Made by a program: the position numbers and the translations under genes. DNA of 64,000 bases, taken from contig NZ_PJMU01000004.1 of assembly GCF_002846395.1 (NCBI RefSeq), positions 62,001 through 126,000 on the forward strand, read 5' to 3'. The stretch's first letter is position 1, and each line of letters begins with the position of its first letter. The notes beneath the pieces were generated by a model. That model was given only the letters and a program-made list of their open reading frames with translations. It searched no databases and had not been told where the DNA came from. This document shows, one piece after another, positions 16,860-25,739 of this stretch. This stretch comes from Pontibacter ramchanderi. Lineage in GTDB: Bacteria > Bacteroidota > Bacteroidia > Cytophagales > Hymenobacteraceae.

Positions 16860-19800
16860 ATGAAAATAAAGAAAGTACTCGTCGCTAACCGCGGCGAAAT
16901 CGCTATTCGTGTGCTCAGGGCCTGTACCGAACTCAACATCCAGACGGTGGCCATCTATACCTACGAAGACCGCTACTCCCTGCACCGCTACAAAGCCGAC
17001 GAGGCCTACCAAATCGGCAAAGACAACCAGCCGCTGCAGCCCTACCTCGACATCGACGGCATCATCAAAATCGCCAAGGAAAATGGGGTAGATGCCATTC
17101 ACCCAGGCTACGGTTTCCTGTCCGAAAACCAGCATTTCTCCCGCAAGTGCGCCGAGAACGGCATTATCTTCATTGGACCAAGGCCCGAGGTGATGGGGGC
17201 GCTGGGCGACAAGGTGTCGGCCAAAAAAGTGGCCGTGAGCTGCGAAGTGCCCATTATCCAGAGCAACGACCTCGACCTGAACACCTATGAAACCGCCCTG
17301 GAGGAAGCCCATCGCATCGGCTACCCGCTGATGCTCAAGGCAGCGGCTGGCGGCGGCGGACGTGGTATGCGTGTGATTCGAGACGACGAGCAACTGGAGA
17401 AAGGCTTTTTTGAGGCGAAGAACGAGGCCCTGAAAGCGTTTGGCGACGATACGCTCTTTTTGGAGAAGTATGTCGAGAACCCAAAGCACATCGAGGTGCA
17501 GATTGTGGCCGACAACTACGGCAACATCACCCATCTGTTCGAGCGCGACTGCTCGGTGCAGCGCCGTTTCCAGAAAGTGGTGGAGGTGGCTCCCGCCATT
17601 AGCTTGAACGAGGAGACACGCCAGCAACTCTACGACTACGCCATCCGCATTTGCAAGGCCGTGAACTACAACAACGTGGGCACGGTGGAGTTTCTGGTGG
17701 AGCCGCACACAAACAACATCTTCTTCATCGAGGTGAATCCGCGCATCCAGGTGGAGCATACCGTAACGGAGATGATCACAGGCATCGACCTGATCAAGAC
17801 GCAGATCTTCATCGCCGACGGCTATACCCTGGACCACGAGGAGGTGTTGCTCGGTCCGCAGCACACGGTGCGGGCAAACGGCGTGGCTATCCAGTGCCGC
17901 ATCACCACCGAAGACCCCGAAAACGACTTCAAGCCCGACTACGGCACCATCATCGCTTACCGCAGTGCGGGTGGTTTCGGCATTCGTCTCGACCAGGGCA
18001 GCGTGTACCAGGGCGCCAAGATCAGCCCGTTCTTCGACTCGCTGCTGGTGAAAGTGTCGGCACAGGCTCCTACTTTGCGCCATGCCGCCATGAAGATGTC
18101 GCGAACGCTCGATGAGTTCCGTATCCGGGGCGTGAAACAGAACATCCAGTTCCTGCAGAACATCATCACACACCCGACCTTTATTTCGGGCGATGCTACG
18201 GTGGATTTTGTGAAGAACCAGCCTGAACTGTTTGTGTTCAAGCAGCGCAAGGACCGCGCTACCAAACTGCTTAGCTTCCTGGCCGATGTGATTGTGAACG
18301 GCAACCCCGACGTGAAAAAGCCCGACCCGAGCAAGGTGCTCACCAAACCAGATTTCACGGGCTTCAACCTGAACAAACCCTACGAGCGCGGCACCAAAGA
18401 CCTGCTGACCGAGCTAGGCCCCGAGGAGTTCTCCAAATGGCTGCGCAACGACAAGCAGATCCATTATACCGATACCACGTTCCGAGACGGGCATCAGTCG
18501 CTCTTGGCGACCCGCATGCGCTCGTTTGACATGCTTAAAATAGCCGAGGCCTATGCCAAAGATCATCCGCAGACATTCAGCATGGAGGTATGGGGCGGTG
18601 CAACCTTCGACGTGTGTCTGCGCTTTTTGCACGAAGACCCGTGGCGCCGACTGGCCGAGTTGCGAGAGGCGATACCGAATATCCTGCTGCAAATGCTGAT
18701 TCGTGGCTCGAATGGGGTAGGGTATAAGGCCTATCCTGATAACCTGATTGAGTCTTTTGTGGAGAAGTCGTGGGAGACGGGTGTGGATATTTTCCGCATT
18801 TTCGACTCGCTTAACTGGATGAAGAGCATGGAGCCCTGCATCAACTTCGTGCGCAAACGCACTGGTGGTCTGGCCGAAGGTGCCATTTGCTACACAGGCG
18901 ATATCCTCAATCCGAAAAAGACCAAGTATACCTTAGAGTACTACCTGCAACTGGCCAAACAGCTCGAAGACGCGGGCGCACATATTCTGGCCATTAAAGA
19001 CATGGCGGGTCTGCTCAAACCTTACGCGGCTACCTTGCTGGTAGAGGCCCTGCGCGACACCGTGAAGCTGCCGATTCACCTGCACACACACGATACGTCA
19101 GGTATACAGTCGGCCACCTACCTAAAGGCCATTGAGTCGGGGGTAGATGTGGTGGACGTAGCCTTGGGCTCGATGTCAGGACTTACGTCGCAGCCGAACT
19201 TCAACTCGATGGTGGAGGCCATGCGCTTCCAGGAGCGCCACCGCGAGTTCGACCAGAAGAGCCTGAACCGCCACGCCAACTATTGGGAGACGGTGCGCGA
19301 GTACTACTATCCGTTTGAGTCGGGCCTGAAAGCAGGCACGGCCGAGGTATACCACCATGAAATTCCAGGTGGGCAGTACTCCAACCTGCGTCCGCAGGCC
19401 AATGCATTGGGCCTGGGCGACAAGTGGGAGCTGATAAAGGAAACTTATGCCGAGGTAAACCAACTGTTTGGCGACTTGGTAAAGGTAACGCCAAGCTCCA
19501 AAGTGGTGGGCGACATGGCACTATACCTGGTGTCGAATGGGTTGACGACGGTGGACGTGCTGGAGCGCGGCGAGCAGATTTCGTTCCCAGAGTCGGTGCA
19601 GGCGCTGTTCCGCGGCGACCTGGGTCAGCCTGTTGGCGGCTTCCCCAAAAAGCTGCAGGCTATCGTGCTCAAAGACGAGCAGCCGTACGATAACCGACCT
19701 AACGAGCACATGGCCCCGATTGATTTGGAAGGGGAGTTCAGGAAATTTCAGGAGAAGTTCGGCGAGAACACGAAGTACACCGATTTTCTCTCGCACCAGC

Positions 19801-20303
19801 TCTACCCGAAGGTATACGAGGACTTCCATAAGCACTACGAGCAGTACGGCAACGTTTCCAAAATCCCGACGCGCCTGTTCTTCTACGGCATGCAGCCTGG
19901 CGAAGAGGCCATCATCGACATCGCCCGCGGCAAGTCCATAGTGATTAAGTACCAGTCGCTGGGCCACGTGAACGAGGACGGCATGCGCACTGTGTTCTTC
20001 AAACTGAACGGGCAAACGCGTAACATCGAGGTGCGCGACAAGTCGGTGAAAGTGGAGCGGGTGCAGCACCAGAAAGTCGACAAAGGCAATCCGAAACACA
20101 TCGGGGCGCCGTTGCAGGGCTTGCTGTCGAAGATACTGGTGGAGAAAGACCAGGAAGTGAAGAAAAACACCCCACTGTTTGTGATTGAGGCCATGAAAAT
20201 GGAAACCACCATCACCGCTTCCGAGGCCAGCAAAATCGGCAACCTGCACCTGGCCGAAGGTTCTTTGGTAAATACCGACGATTTGGTAGTGAGTTTGAGC
20301 TAG
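16860..20303 (+). CDS. pyc: Pyruvate carboxylase
   Basis: Single-chain 1147-residue biotin enzyme that carboxylates pyruvate to oxaloacetate with ATP and bicarbonate, feeding the TCA cycle and gluconeogenesis. Domains in order: biotin carboxylase (about 1-450, with AAAGGGGRGMRV and EVNPRIQVEHTVTE), carboxyltransferase (from about 535, TDTTFRDGHQSLLATRM), the PYC/OADA allosteric region, and the biotinyl domain with EAMKMET, where K1113 is biotinylated. Length matches the usual 1140-1180. It is a monocistronic unit followed by a large hairpin terminator. Five or six TATACCT words lie inside, unlike most other central-metabolism genes here. Confidence 0.97.
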   Translation: MKIKKVLVANRGEIAIRVLRACTELNIQTVAIYTYEDRYSLHRYKADEAYQIGKDNQPLQPYLDIDGIIKIAKENGVDAIHPGYGFLSENQHFSRKCAENGIIFIGPRPEVMGALGDKVSAKKVAVSCEVPIIQSNDLDLNTYETALEEAHRIGYPLMLKAAAGGGGRGMRVIRDDEQLEKGFFEAKNEALKAFGDDTLFLEKYVENPKHIEVQIVADNYGNITHLFERDCSVQRRFQKVVEVAPAISLNEETRQQLYDYAIRICKAVNYNNVGTVEFLVEPHTNNIFFIEVNPRIQVEHTVTEMITGIDLIKTQIFIADGYTLDHEEVLLGPQHTVRANGVAIQCRITTEDPENDFKPDYGTIIAYRSAGGFGIRLDQGSVYQGAKISPFFDSLLVKVSAQAPTLRHAAMKMSRTLDEFRIRGVKQNIQFLQNIITHPTFISGDATVDFVKNQPELFVFKQRKDRATKLLSFLADVIVNGNPDVKKPDPSKVLTKPDFTGFNLNKPYERGTKDLLTELGPEEFSKWLRNDKQIHYTDTTFRDGHQSLLATRMRSFDMLKIAEAYAKDHPQTFSMEVWGGATFDVCLRFLHEDPWRRLAELREAIPNILLQMLIRGSNGVGYKAYPDNLIESFVEKSWETGVDIFRIFDSLNWMKSMEPCINFVRKRTGGLAEGAICYTGDILNPKKTKYTLEYYLQLAKQLEDAGAHILAIKDMAGLLKPYAATLLVEALRDTVKLPIHLHTHDTSGIQSATYLKAIESGVDVVDVALGSMSGLTSQPNFNSMVEAMRFQERHREFDQKSLNRHANYWETVREYYYPFESGLKAGTAEVYHHEIPGGQYSNLRPQANALGLGDKWELIKETYAEVNQLFGDLVKVTPSSKVVGDMALYLVSNGLTTVDVLERGEQISFPESVQALFRGDLGQPVGGFPKKLQAIVLKDEQPYDNRPNEHMAPIDLEGEFRKFQEKFGENTKYTDFLSHQLYPKVYEDFHKHYEQYGNVSKIPTRLFFYGMQPGEEAIIDIARGKSIVIKYQSLGHVNEDGMRTVFFKLNGQTRNIEVRDKSVKVERVQHQKVDKGNPKHIGAPLQGLLSKILVEKDQEVKKNTPLFVIEAMKMETTITASEASKIGNLHLAEGSLVNTDDLVVSLS

Positions 20304-20326
20304 GCTATACCTGTTGAGCCTGAATA

Positions 20327-20382
20327 CGAGGGCGTTTATCTCTTCCCCTTCACGCGGGGTGGCAGGTAAACGCCCTCGCTTT
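20327..20382 (+). terminator. Terminator of pyc
   Basis: CGAGGGCGTTTA (20327-20338) and TAAACGCCCTCG (20367-20378) pair perfectly around a loop that carries its own CCCC/GGGG hairpin; a CTTTT tail follows. Confidence 0.75.
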
Positions 20383-20553
20383 TAAAGTATGCGATGGATG
20401 TGGCGATTCGATGGGACAAAGGCCGCTGCAGGACCTTCAGTCCAAGTTGCTCTAAACATAAGCAGCATAGAGAAAGTTATACTAGTATGGCTTGCAAATG
20501 TGATGCATGCATACTATTTTTGAAACGGTACCACAGTAACGTATAGCAGACGG

Positions 20554-20892
20554 CTATTCGTCTTCGTAGTCAAGACCCATGAACTTGTTATAGGCCTGCT
20601 GGAGTTCGGCGAAAGCGTGCATGTTGCCTTCCTGGCGGCTCACGAGCATTCCTTTCTTATAAGTTTGCTCTGCCATATCGTTTTGCCCAAGTTCTGCGTA
20701 CAGACTGGCAGCATGGTAATAAGTACCTACGTAGCGCTCGTGTTCGTTGAGCAATTTTTCGTAGTATTCCATTGCTTTCTGCGGCTCAGAACTGCGCAAT
20801 TCTGTCGCAATCGCATATATCGTGAACGGGTCGTTGGGGTCCTCTTTGTAGAATTGGAAGAGTTGCAGCAATCTATTTTGAGACATTTCCAT
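20554..20892 (-). CDS. Tetratricopeptide-repeat protein, 112 residues
   Basis: A small soluble protein with about two and a half TPR-like helical repeats (FTIYAIATELRSSEPQKAMEYYEKLL and YHAASLYAELGQNDMAEQTYKKG-type segments), so it probably mediates protein-protein contact. No partner can be deduced. Start at 20892 (MEMSQN) or 20886 (MSQN) cannot be separated. It is divergent from etfBA with 62 bases between, and a TAAATTTG box (20920-20927, minus) can serve it. Confidence 0.82.
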   Translation of the reverse strand: MEMSQNRLLQLFQFYKEDPNDPFTIYAIATELRSSEPQKAMEYYEKLLNEHERYVGTYYHAASLYAELGQNDMAEQTYKKGMLVSRQEGNMHAFAELQQAYNKFMGLDYEDE

Positions 20893-20919
20893 TTGGCTAT
20901 ATTTTAACTAACTTCGCAT

Positions 20920-20927
20920 CAAATTTA
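20920..20927 (-). promoter_or_regulatory. -7 element (TAAATTTG) before the TPR gene
   Basis: Perfect TAnnTTTG on the minus strand, 27 bases before the start codon, in the short divergent region shared with etfB. Confidence 0.4.
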
Positions 20928-20954
20928 ACTTTTAATAAGCTAACATTTTATTAT

Positions 20955-21695
20955 ATGAAAATATTAGTTTGCATCAGTAACGTTCCGGATACTACTTCCA
21001 AAATCAACTTTACTGGAGATAACAAAGAGTTCGACAAGAACGGGGTGCAGTACGTGATCAACCCTTGGGATGAGTACGCCCTGACCCGTGCCATTGAGCT
21101 GAAAGAGGCCAAAGGCGGCAGCGTAACCGTATTAAACGTAGGCGAAGCCGACGCAGAGCCGAACATCCGCAAGGCACTGGCCATTGGTGCCGACGATGCC
21201 ATCCGCGTGAACGCACACCCAAAAGACGCTTACTTCGTAGCGCAGCAGATTACTGCCGTAGCCAAGGAGGGCGGTTATGATATGATCCTAATGGGCAAAG
21301 AGTCCATCGACTACAACGGCTTCCAGGTGCACAACATGGTGGGCGAGATGATGGGCATTCCGTCTGTTACGCCAGCCTTTAAACTGGACATGGTGGACGA
21401 CAGCACAGCCCGCCTGGAGCGTGAAATAGAAGGTGGCAAAGAAGTGGTGGAAGTAAAACTGCCATTCGTAGCCAGCGCCCAGCAGCCGATGTGCGAGCCC
21501 CGCATCCCGAATATGCGCGGCATCATGACAGCCCGCACCAAGCCACTCAAAGTAGTGGAGCCTGCAGGCGGCGAAGCCAAGTCGGAGTACGTGAACTACA
21601 GCAAGCCCGAGAAAAAGAGCGGCGTGAAGCTGATCGACGCGGAAAACGCCGGCGAATTGATTAAACTATTGAGAAACGAAGCTAAAGTACTGTAA
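20955..21695 (+). CDS. etfB: Electron transfer flavoprotein, beta subunit
   Basis: Beta subunit of the FAD/AMP electron carrier that passes electrons from acyl-CoA dehydrogenases to the quinone pool. The 246 residues start MKILVCISNVPDTTSKI, include the family segment NPWDEYALTRAIELKE, the AMP-site motif SIDYNGFQVHNMVGEM (about 117-132) and the ETF-beta signature ending in MTARTKPLKVVEP. The alpha subunit gene begins one base after the stop, so the pair is translationally coupled. Codon use is strongly biased and the operon has no TATACCT words. Confidence 0.96.
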   Translation: MKILVCISNVPDTTSKINFTGDNKEFDKNGVQYVINPWDEYALTRAIELKEAKGGSVTVLNVGEADAEPNIRKALAIGADDAIRVNAHPKDAYFVAQQITAVAKEGGYDMILMGKESIDYNGFQVHNMVGEMMGIPSVTPAFKLDMVDDSTARLEREIEGGKEVVEVKLPFVASAQQPMCEPRIPNMRGIMTARTKPLKVVEPAGGEAKSEYVNYSKPEKKSGVKLIDAENAGELIKLLRNEAKVL

Positions 21696-21696
21696 T

Positions 21697-22677
21697 ATGT
21701 CTGTATTAGTATTTGTAGAAGGTCTGAACGGAGAGATCAAAAAGTCCTCACTCGAGGCAGCATCATACGGCAGCCAGGTAGCGCAAGCCATGGGTACAAC
21801 CGCCACAGCGGTAGCCATCGGCGATGTACACGAAGAGGCGCTGGCCAAACTAGGCGAGCAAGGCATCAGCAAAGTATTGTACGACGCCGACGACCGCCTG
21901 AAGCAGTTTGTAGCCGATGCTTACGTGAAAGTGATCGCGAAAGCGGCCCAGCAGGAAAGCGCCAAAGTACTGGTGTTCTCCAACTCCAACATCGGTGCAG
22001 CGGTAGGCTCCAAGCTGGCTGTTCGTCTGAACGGCTCACTGGCAACCAACGTAACCGAGCTGCCTAAGATGGACGGCGGCAACTTCATCGTGACACGCGG
22101 TGTGTTCTCGGGCAAGGCGTTTGCGGACGTAAACCTTACGTCTGACGTGAAAATCATCGCTGTGAAGAAAAACAGCACCGACATCATCAGCAACGCGGGC
22201 TCAACTGCCACAGTAGAGAAACTGTCGGCTGATCTGGCGGAGTCTGATTTTGCAGCCGCCCCGAAAGAGACCGTGATGCAGGATACCGACGGTGGCGTGT
22301 TGCTGCCAGAGGCTGAAATCGTGGTATCGGGCGGACGTGGCATGAAAGGCCCGGAGAACTGGCACCTGATCGAAACACTGGCCAAAGAACTGGGAGCAGC
22401 TACTGCATGTTCCAAGCCTGTGTCTGACATCGGCTGGCGACCGCACCACGAGCACGTGGGCCAGACTGGTATCACTGTGAGCCCTAACCTGTACATCGCG
22501 GCGGGCATCTCGGGTGCCATCCAGCACCTGGCGGGGGTTAACTCTTCTAAAGTGATTGTCGTTATTAATAAGGATCCGGAGGCGCCGTTCTTCAAAGCCG
22601 CTGATTATGGCATAGTTGGCGATGCGCTGGAGGTACTTCCTAAATTAATTGAAGCTGCCAAAGCTTTAGACAAATAG
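21697..22677 (+). CDS. etfA: Electron transfer flavoprotein, alpha subunit
   Basis: FAD-binding alpha subunit (326 residues), partner of EtfB. The C-terminal FAD domain shows SGGRGMKGPENWHLIE (about 208-223), SKPVSDIGWRPHHEHVGQTG and the closing AAGISGAIQHLAGVNSSKVIVVINKD, all diagnostic of ETF alpha. It lies directly behind etfB and 17 bases ahead of the DUF151 gene, giving a probable three-gene operon. Confidence 0.96.
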   Translation: MSVLVFVEGLNGEIKKSSLEAASYGSQVAQAMGTTATAVAIGDVHEEALAKLGEQGISKVLYDADDRLKQFVADAYVKVIAKAAQQESAKVLVFSNSNIGAAVGSKLAVRLNGSLATNVTELPKMDGGNFIVTRGVFSGKAFADVNLTSDVKIIAVKKNSTDIISNAGSTATVEKLSADLAESDFAAAPKETVMQDTDGGVLLPEAEIVVSGGRGMKGPENWHLIETLAKELGAATACSKPVSDIGWRPHHEHVGQTGITVSPNLYIAAGISGAIQHLAGVNSSKVIVVINKDPEAPFFKAADYGIVGDALEVLPKLIEAAKALDK

Positions 22678-22694
22678 AATAGAAGAGCACAATT

Positions 22695-23294
22695 GTGAAA
22701 AAAATACAGCTAGAGATACTCGGGCTCTCCTCCAGCCAATCGCAGACGGGATCGTTTGCGCTGGTGTTGGGCGAGCGTGATGGAAACCGCAGGCTGCCGA
22801 TCATCATCGGCATGTTCGAGGCGCAGTCCATTGCCATACAGATAGAAAAAATCAACCCAAACCGTCCGCTCACACATGATCTGTTCAAGACCTTTGCCGA
22901 GCAGATGAACGTGAACATCACCGAGATCCTGATCTCCGACCTGAAAGAGGGCGTGTTCTACTCCAAGATCATGTGCACCGACGGCGAGAAGGAGTTCGAA
23001 CTGGATGCACGTCCGTCCGACGCCATTGCCATCGGGCTGCGCTTTGGGGTGCCTATCTACACAGTGGAAAGTGTGCTGTCGGAGGCTGGCATTATTCTGA
23101 GTGATCTGGAAGAAGAGGAGGATGAAAACGAAGAAATGGCTGTGAAAAGCACGTCTTCAACCACTTCGAGTGCCAAAGAGCCGCTCAACCAGACGTCAGT
23201 CGACGACCTGAACAAGATGCTTAACGAGGCCCTTGAAAAAGAGGACTACGAGCGTGCCGCCAAGATCCGCGACGAGTTGAACAAGCGAAACTAG
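22695..23294 (+). CDS. Bifunctional nuclease family (DUF151) protein with UVR motif
   Basis: A 199-residue protein that starts with GTG at 22695. The DUF151 domain (about 1-135: LGERDGNRRLPIIIGMFEAQSIA, LDARPSDAIAIGLRF) is the fold of plant bifunctional nucleases; an acidic linker (EEEEDENEE) leads to a C-terminal UvrB/UvrC motif (DLNKMLNEALEKEDYERAAKIRDEL), which is a coiled interaction hairpin. The combination is standard in Bacteroidota. It probably acts on nucleic acid, but this is not shown. It is the last gene before a terminator. Confidence 0.9.
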   Translation: MKKIQLEILGLSSSQSQTGSFALVLGERDGNRRLPIIIGMFEAQSIAIQIEKINPNRPLTHDLFKTFAEQMNVNITEILISDLKEGVFYSKIMCTDGEKEFELDARPSDAIAIGLRFGVPIYTVESVLSEAGIILSDLEEEEDENEEMAVKSTSSTTSSAKEPLNQTSVDDLNKMLNEALEKEDYERAAKIRDELNKRN

Positions 23295-23314
23295 CATAAC
23301 ATACGCTATACTTT

Positions 23315-23350
23315 AAAAGTCCTGCCCCTAATCGGAGTGGGACTTTTTGT
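23315..23350 (+). terminator. Terminator of the etfBA-DUF151 unit
   Basis: AAAAGTCC (23315-23322) and GGACTTTT (23339-23346) close a stem with extra GC pairs inside, followed by T residues. It lies upstream of the nupC ATG and rules out the longer in-frame start at 23337, which falls inside the right arm. Confidence 0.75.
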
Positions 23351-23396
23351 TTTAACAGATATTCGCCTTACTTTTGGCCAAATTTTGTCCCACAGC

Positions 23397-24707
23397 ATGT
23401 TCGATATTTTCAGAGGGCTTCTTGGCCTACTAGCCATTATTGCCATCGCCTTTGCGTTCTCTAAAAGCCGCAAAAACATTGATTGGAGACTCGTAAGCTA
23501 CGGTGTTTGCTTACAGATTCTGTTTGGCGTATTGGTCACCCAAGTGCCCGTGGTGGCAAAAGGCTTTGCTTACGTGAGCGAGGGTTTCGTTACCTTTCTG
23601 GATTTCTCGCAGGCTGGTGCGCAGTTCCTTTTTGGCAACCTGGCCGATCCATCTAATAACGGTGGTTTGGGCTTTATTTTCGCATTCTCGGTTCTACCGA
23701 CTATCATCTTCTTCTCCACCGTGTCGGCTGGTCTGTACTACCTCGGTGTGCTCCAGAAGATCGTTTACGGCATTGCCTGGGTGATGTCGAAAGTGATGCG
23801 CCTGTCTGGCCCTGAGAGCCTTTCTGCCGCGGGCAACATCTTTTTGGGCCAGACTGAGGCCCCGCTGCTGGTGCGTCCGTTCATAGCCCGCATGACGCGC
23901 TCCGAGCTAATGTGCTTGATGACAGGTGGTGTGGCCACTTTGGCAGGTGGTGTGCTGGCGGCTTATGTGTCGTTTTTGGGAGGAGACGATCCAGCTCAAA
24001 AGGCAATTTTTGCAGCTCACTTACTGACGGCGTCTATCATGAATGCCCCGGCTGGTATTGTGCTCGCCAAAATTCTGGTGCCTGAAACAGAACACGAGGA
24101 GATTTCAAACAAACTGGAAGTAAACCAGGAGCAACTGGGCGTGAACCTGGTGGATGCGCTGTCAAGGGGGGCGGGAGACGGGCTTCGCCTGGCTGCGAAC
24201 GTAGGTGGCATGCTGCTAGCCTTTATCGCGGTTATCGCCCTGGTCAACTACATCCTGACCGATATGATCGGTGTGTGGACTGGTCTGAACGAAATGGTGG
24301 TAGCCAGTACGAACGGTCAGTTCAACGGATTTTCCATGCAATATATTCTGGGCCAGATCTTCCGGGTGTTTGCCTTTATCATGGGTGTGCCGTGGGCCGA
24401 TACCCTGCAGGTAGGCAGCTTGCTCGGACAGAAAACTGCCATCAATGAATTCGTAGCTTACCTGGACCTGGCTAACATGAAAGAGGCGGGCACACTCGGA
24501 CCTAAGGCCCTGGTAATGGCAACATACGCGCTGGCGGGTTTCTCTAACTTCAGCTCGATCGCCATCCAGATAGGTGGTATCGGCAGCATGGCGCCTAACC
24601 AACAGGGGCAGCTTTCCAAGCTCGGTTTCATCGCCTTACTTGGAGCTTCGCTTGCCTGTATGATGACGGCTACCGTAGCAGGTATGCTGTTCGGTCTGGA
24701 CTTCTAA
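23397..24707 (+). CDS. nupC: Concentrative nucleoside transporter (NupC/CNT family)
   Basis: A 436-residue inner-membrane permease that takes up nucleosides with a cation (Na+ or H+). Hydrophobic helices run throughout; the CNT signatures GQTEAPLLVRPFI (about 158-170), the GVATLAGGVLAAYV helix, the MNAPAGIV segment and the C-terminal ALAGFSNFSSIAIQIGGIG are all present. The start at 23397 follows the previous terminator. It forms a single-gene unit closed by a very long hairpin. Confidence 0.93.
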   Translation: MFDIFRGLLGLLAIIAIAFAFSKSRKNIDWRLVSYGVCLQILFGVLVTQVPVVAKGFAYVSEGFVTFLDFSQAGAQFLFGNLADPSNNGGLGFIFAFSVLPTIIFFSTVSAGLYYLGVLQKIVYGIAWVMSKVMRLSGPESLSAAGNIFLGQTEAPLLVRPFIARMTRSELMCLMTGGVATLAGGVLAAYVSFLGGDDPAQKAIFAAHLLTASIMNAPAGIVLAKILVPETEHEEISNKLEVNQEQLGVNLVDALSRGAGDGLRLAANVGGMLLAFIAVIALVNYILTDMIGVWTGLNEMVVASTNGQFNGFSMQYILGQIFRVFAFIMGVPWADTLQVGSLLGQKTAINEFVAYLDLANMKEAGTLGPKALVMATYALAGFSNFSSIAIQIGGIGSMAPNQQGQLSKLGFIALLGASLACMMTATVAGMLFGLDF

Positions 24708-24721
24708 GCAAGAAATTTTCC

Positions 24722-24768
24722 ATACAAAAAAGGCTCCCGCTAAGGTATAGCGGGAGCCTTTTTTGTAT
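24722..24768. terminator. Very long bidirectional terminator
   Basis: A perfect 21-pair stem: 24722-24742 against 24748-24768, with GGCTCCCGCTA core, A- and T-rich ends and a five-base loop that contains AGGTA. It separates nupC from the convergent ABC-transporter operon. Confidence 0.9.
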
Positions 24769-24804
24769 CACTGGGCCAGGTGGTATACCAGCTATTGCAC
24801 CGGT

Positions 24805-25710
24805 TTATACCTGATTCTGGCCTGTTTGCGTAGTGGCAGCTGGTCCCTCCGGATTCTGGGGTTGAGGTTCGTTTGGCGTATCTGCCGGAGGAGCCATATT
24901 GTTTTCCTGAGCAGCTGGCTGGTGGTGCAGGCGTTCCTCTTCCTCTTCGCGCTCTTCTTCCTCTACTTTCTTGGCATCGCGCATCAGGCGGTTGGCAAAA
25001 ATGAAATCGTTGAGTTCTTTAATATCCGTGTCCATGATCTCGTCGCGGGTGCCTTCCCACAACTTCTTGCCCTCGTACAGGAAAAAGATCTTGTCGCCGA
25101 TTTCGATCACGGAGTTCATGTCGTGCGTCACGATAATAGTGGTGATGTTGTATTCCTCGGTAATCTCTTTGATCAGTTCGTCAATCTTGAGTGCCGTTTG
25201 CGGATCGAGGCCGGAGTTGGGTTCGTCGCAGAACAGGTAGGTACAGTTTGGGGCAATGGCGCGGGCTATACCCACACGTTTTTTCATACCACCGCTTATT
25301 TCAGAGGGCATCTTTTTGTTGGCACCCTCCAGTCCCACACGCTTCAAACAGAAATTTACCCGCTCCATGCGCTCATCCTTGTTCATGTCGGTGAGCATCT
25401 TGAGCGGGAATTCCACGTTTTGCTCCACGGTCATGGAGTCAAACAGTGCAGAGCCCTGAAAGAGCATACCTATCTTGCGGCGGATCTCCTGTCGGATGTC
25501 GAGTTTGTTATTGGTGAAGTAGGTGCCGTCGAAGGTCACGCTGCCCAGGTCGGGTTTGATGAGGCCCACAATGCATTTGAGCAGCACGCTTTTGCCGGTA
25601 CCGCTGGCGCCGAGCAGCAGATTGGTCTTGCCGGTCTCAAAGACGCCACTTACCCCATCCAGCACTTTCTTGTCGCCAAAGGTTTTATGTATGTTGTGTA
25701 TTTCGATCAT
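24805..25710 (-). CDS. mlaF: ABC transporter ATPase, MlaF/Ttg2A type
   Basis: ATP-binding subunit of an Mla-type lipid transporter between inner and outer membrane. Walker A is GASGTGKS (34-41), signature ISGGMKKRVG (about 139-148), Walker B YLFCDEP, and the D-loop SGLDPQT. The core ends near residue 240; a tail of about 60 residues follows with an Arg/Glu run (KKVEEEEREEEEERL) and a Pro/Gln/Asn-rich end that the family does not need. The permease gene is upstream in the same direction, 29 bases away. An MlaD-type substrate-binding partner is not in the operon. Confidence 0.9.
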   Translation of the reverse strand: MIEIHNIHKTFGDKKVLDGVSGVFETGKTNLLLGASGTGKSVLLKCIVGLIKPDLGSVTFDGTYFTNNKLDIRQEIRRKIGMLFQGSALFDSMTVEQNVEFPLKMLTDMNKDERMERVNFCLKRVGLEGANKKMPSEISGGMKKRVGIARAIAPNCTYLFCDEPNSGLDPQTALKIDELIKEITEEYNITTIIVTHDMNSVIEIGDKIFFLYEGKKLWEGTRDEIMDTDIKELNDFIFANRLMRDAKKVEEEEREEEEERLHHQPAAQENNMAPPADTPNEPQPQNPEGPAATTQTGQNQV

Positions 25711-25739
25711 GTGTTTTACAAAAAATTAAACTGGCTGGC

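Noticed and set aside
16851..18173. 440-codon open frame on the minus strand
   Set aside because: It is the antisense shadow of the biotin carboxylase part of pyc; the product is His/Val/Leu-rich nonsense, typical of a reverse frame of GC-rich codons.
23337..23396. Upstream start for the nucleoside permease
   Set aside because: The GTG at 23337 lies within the arm of the preceding terminator; ATG 23397 is the natural start.
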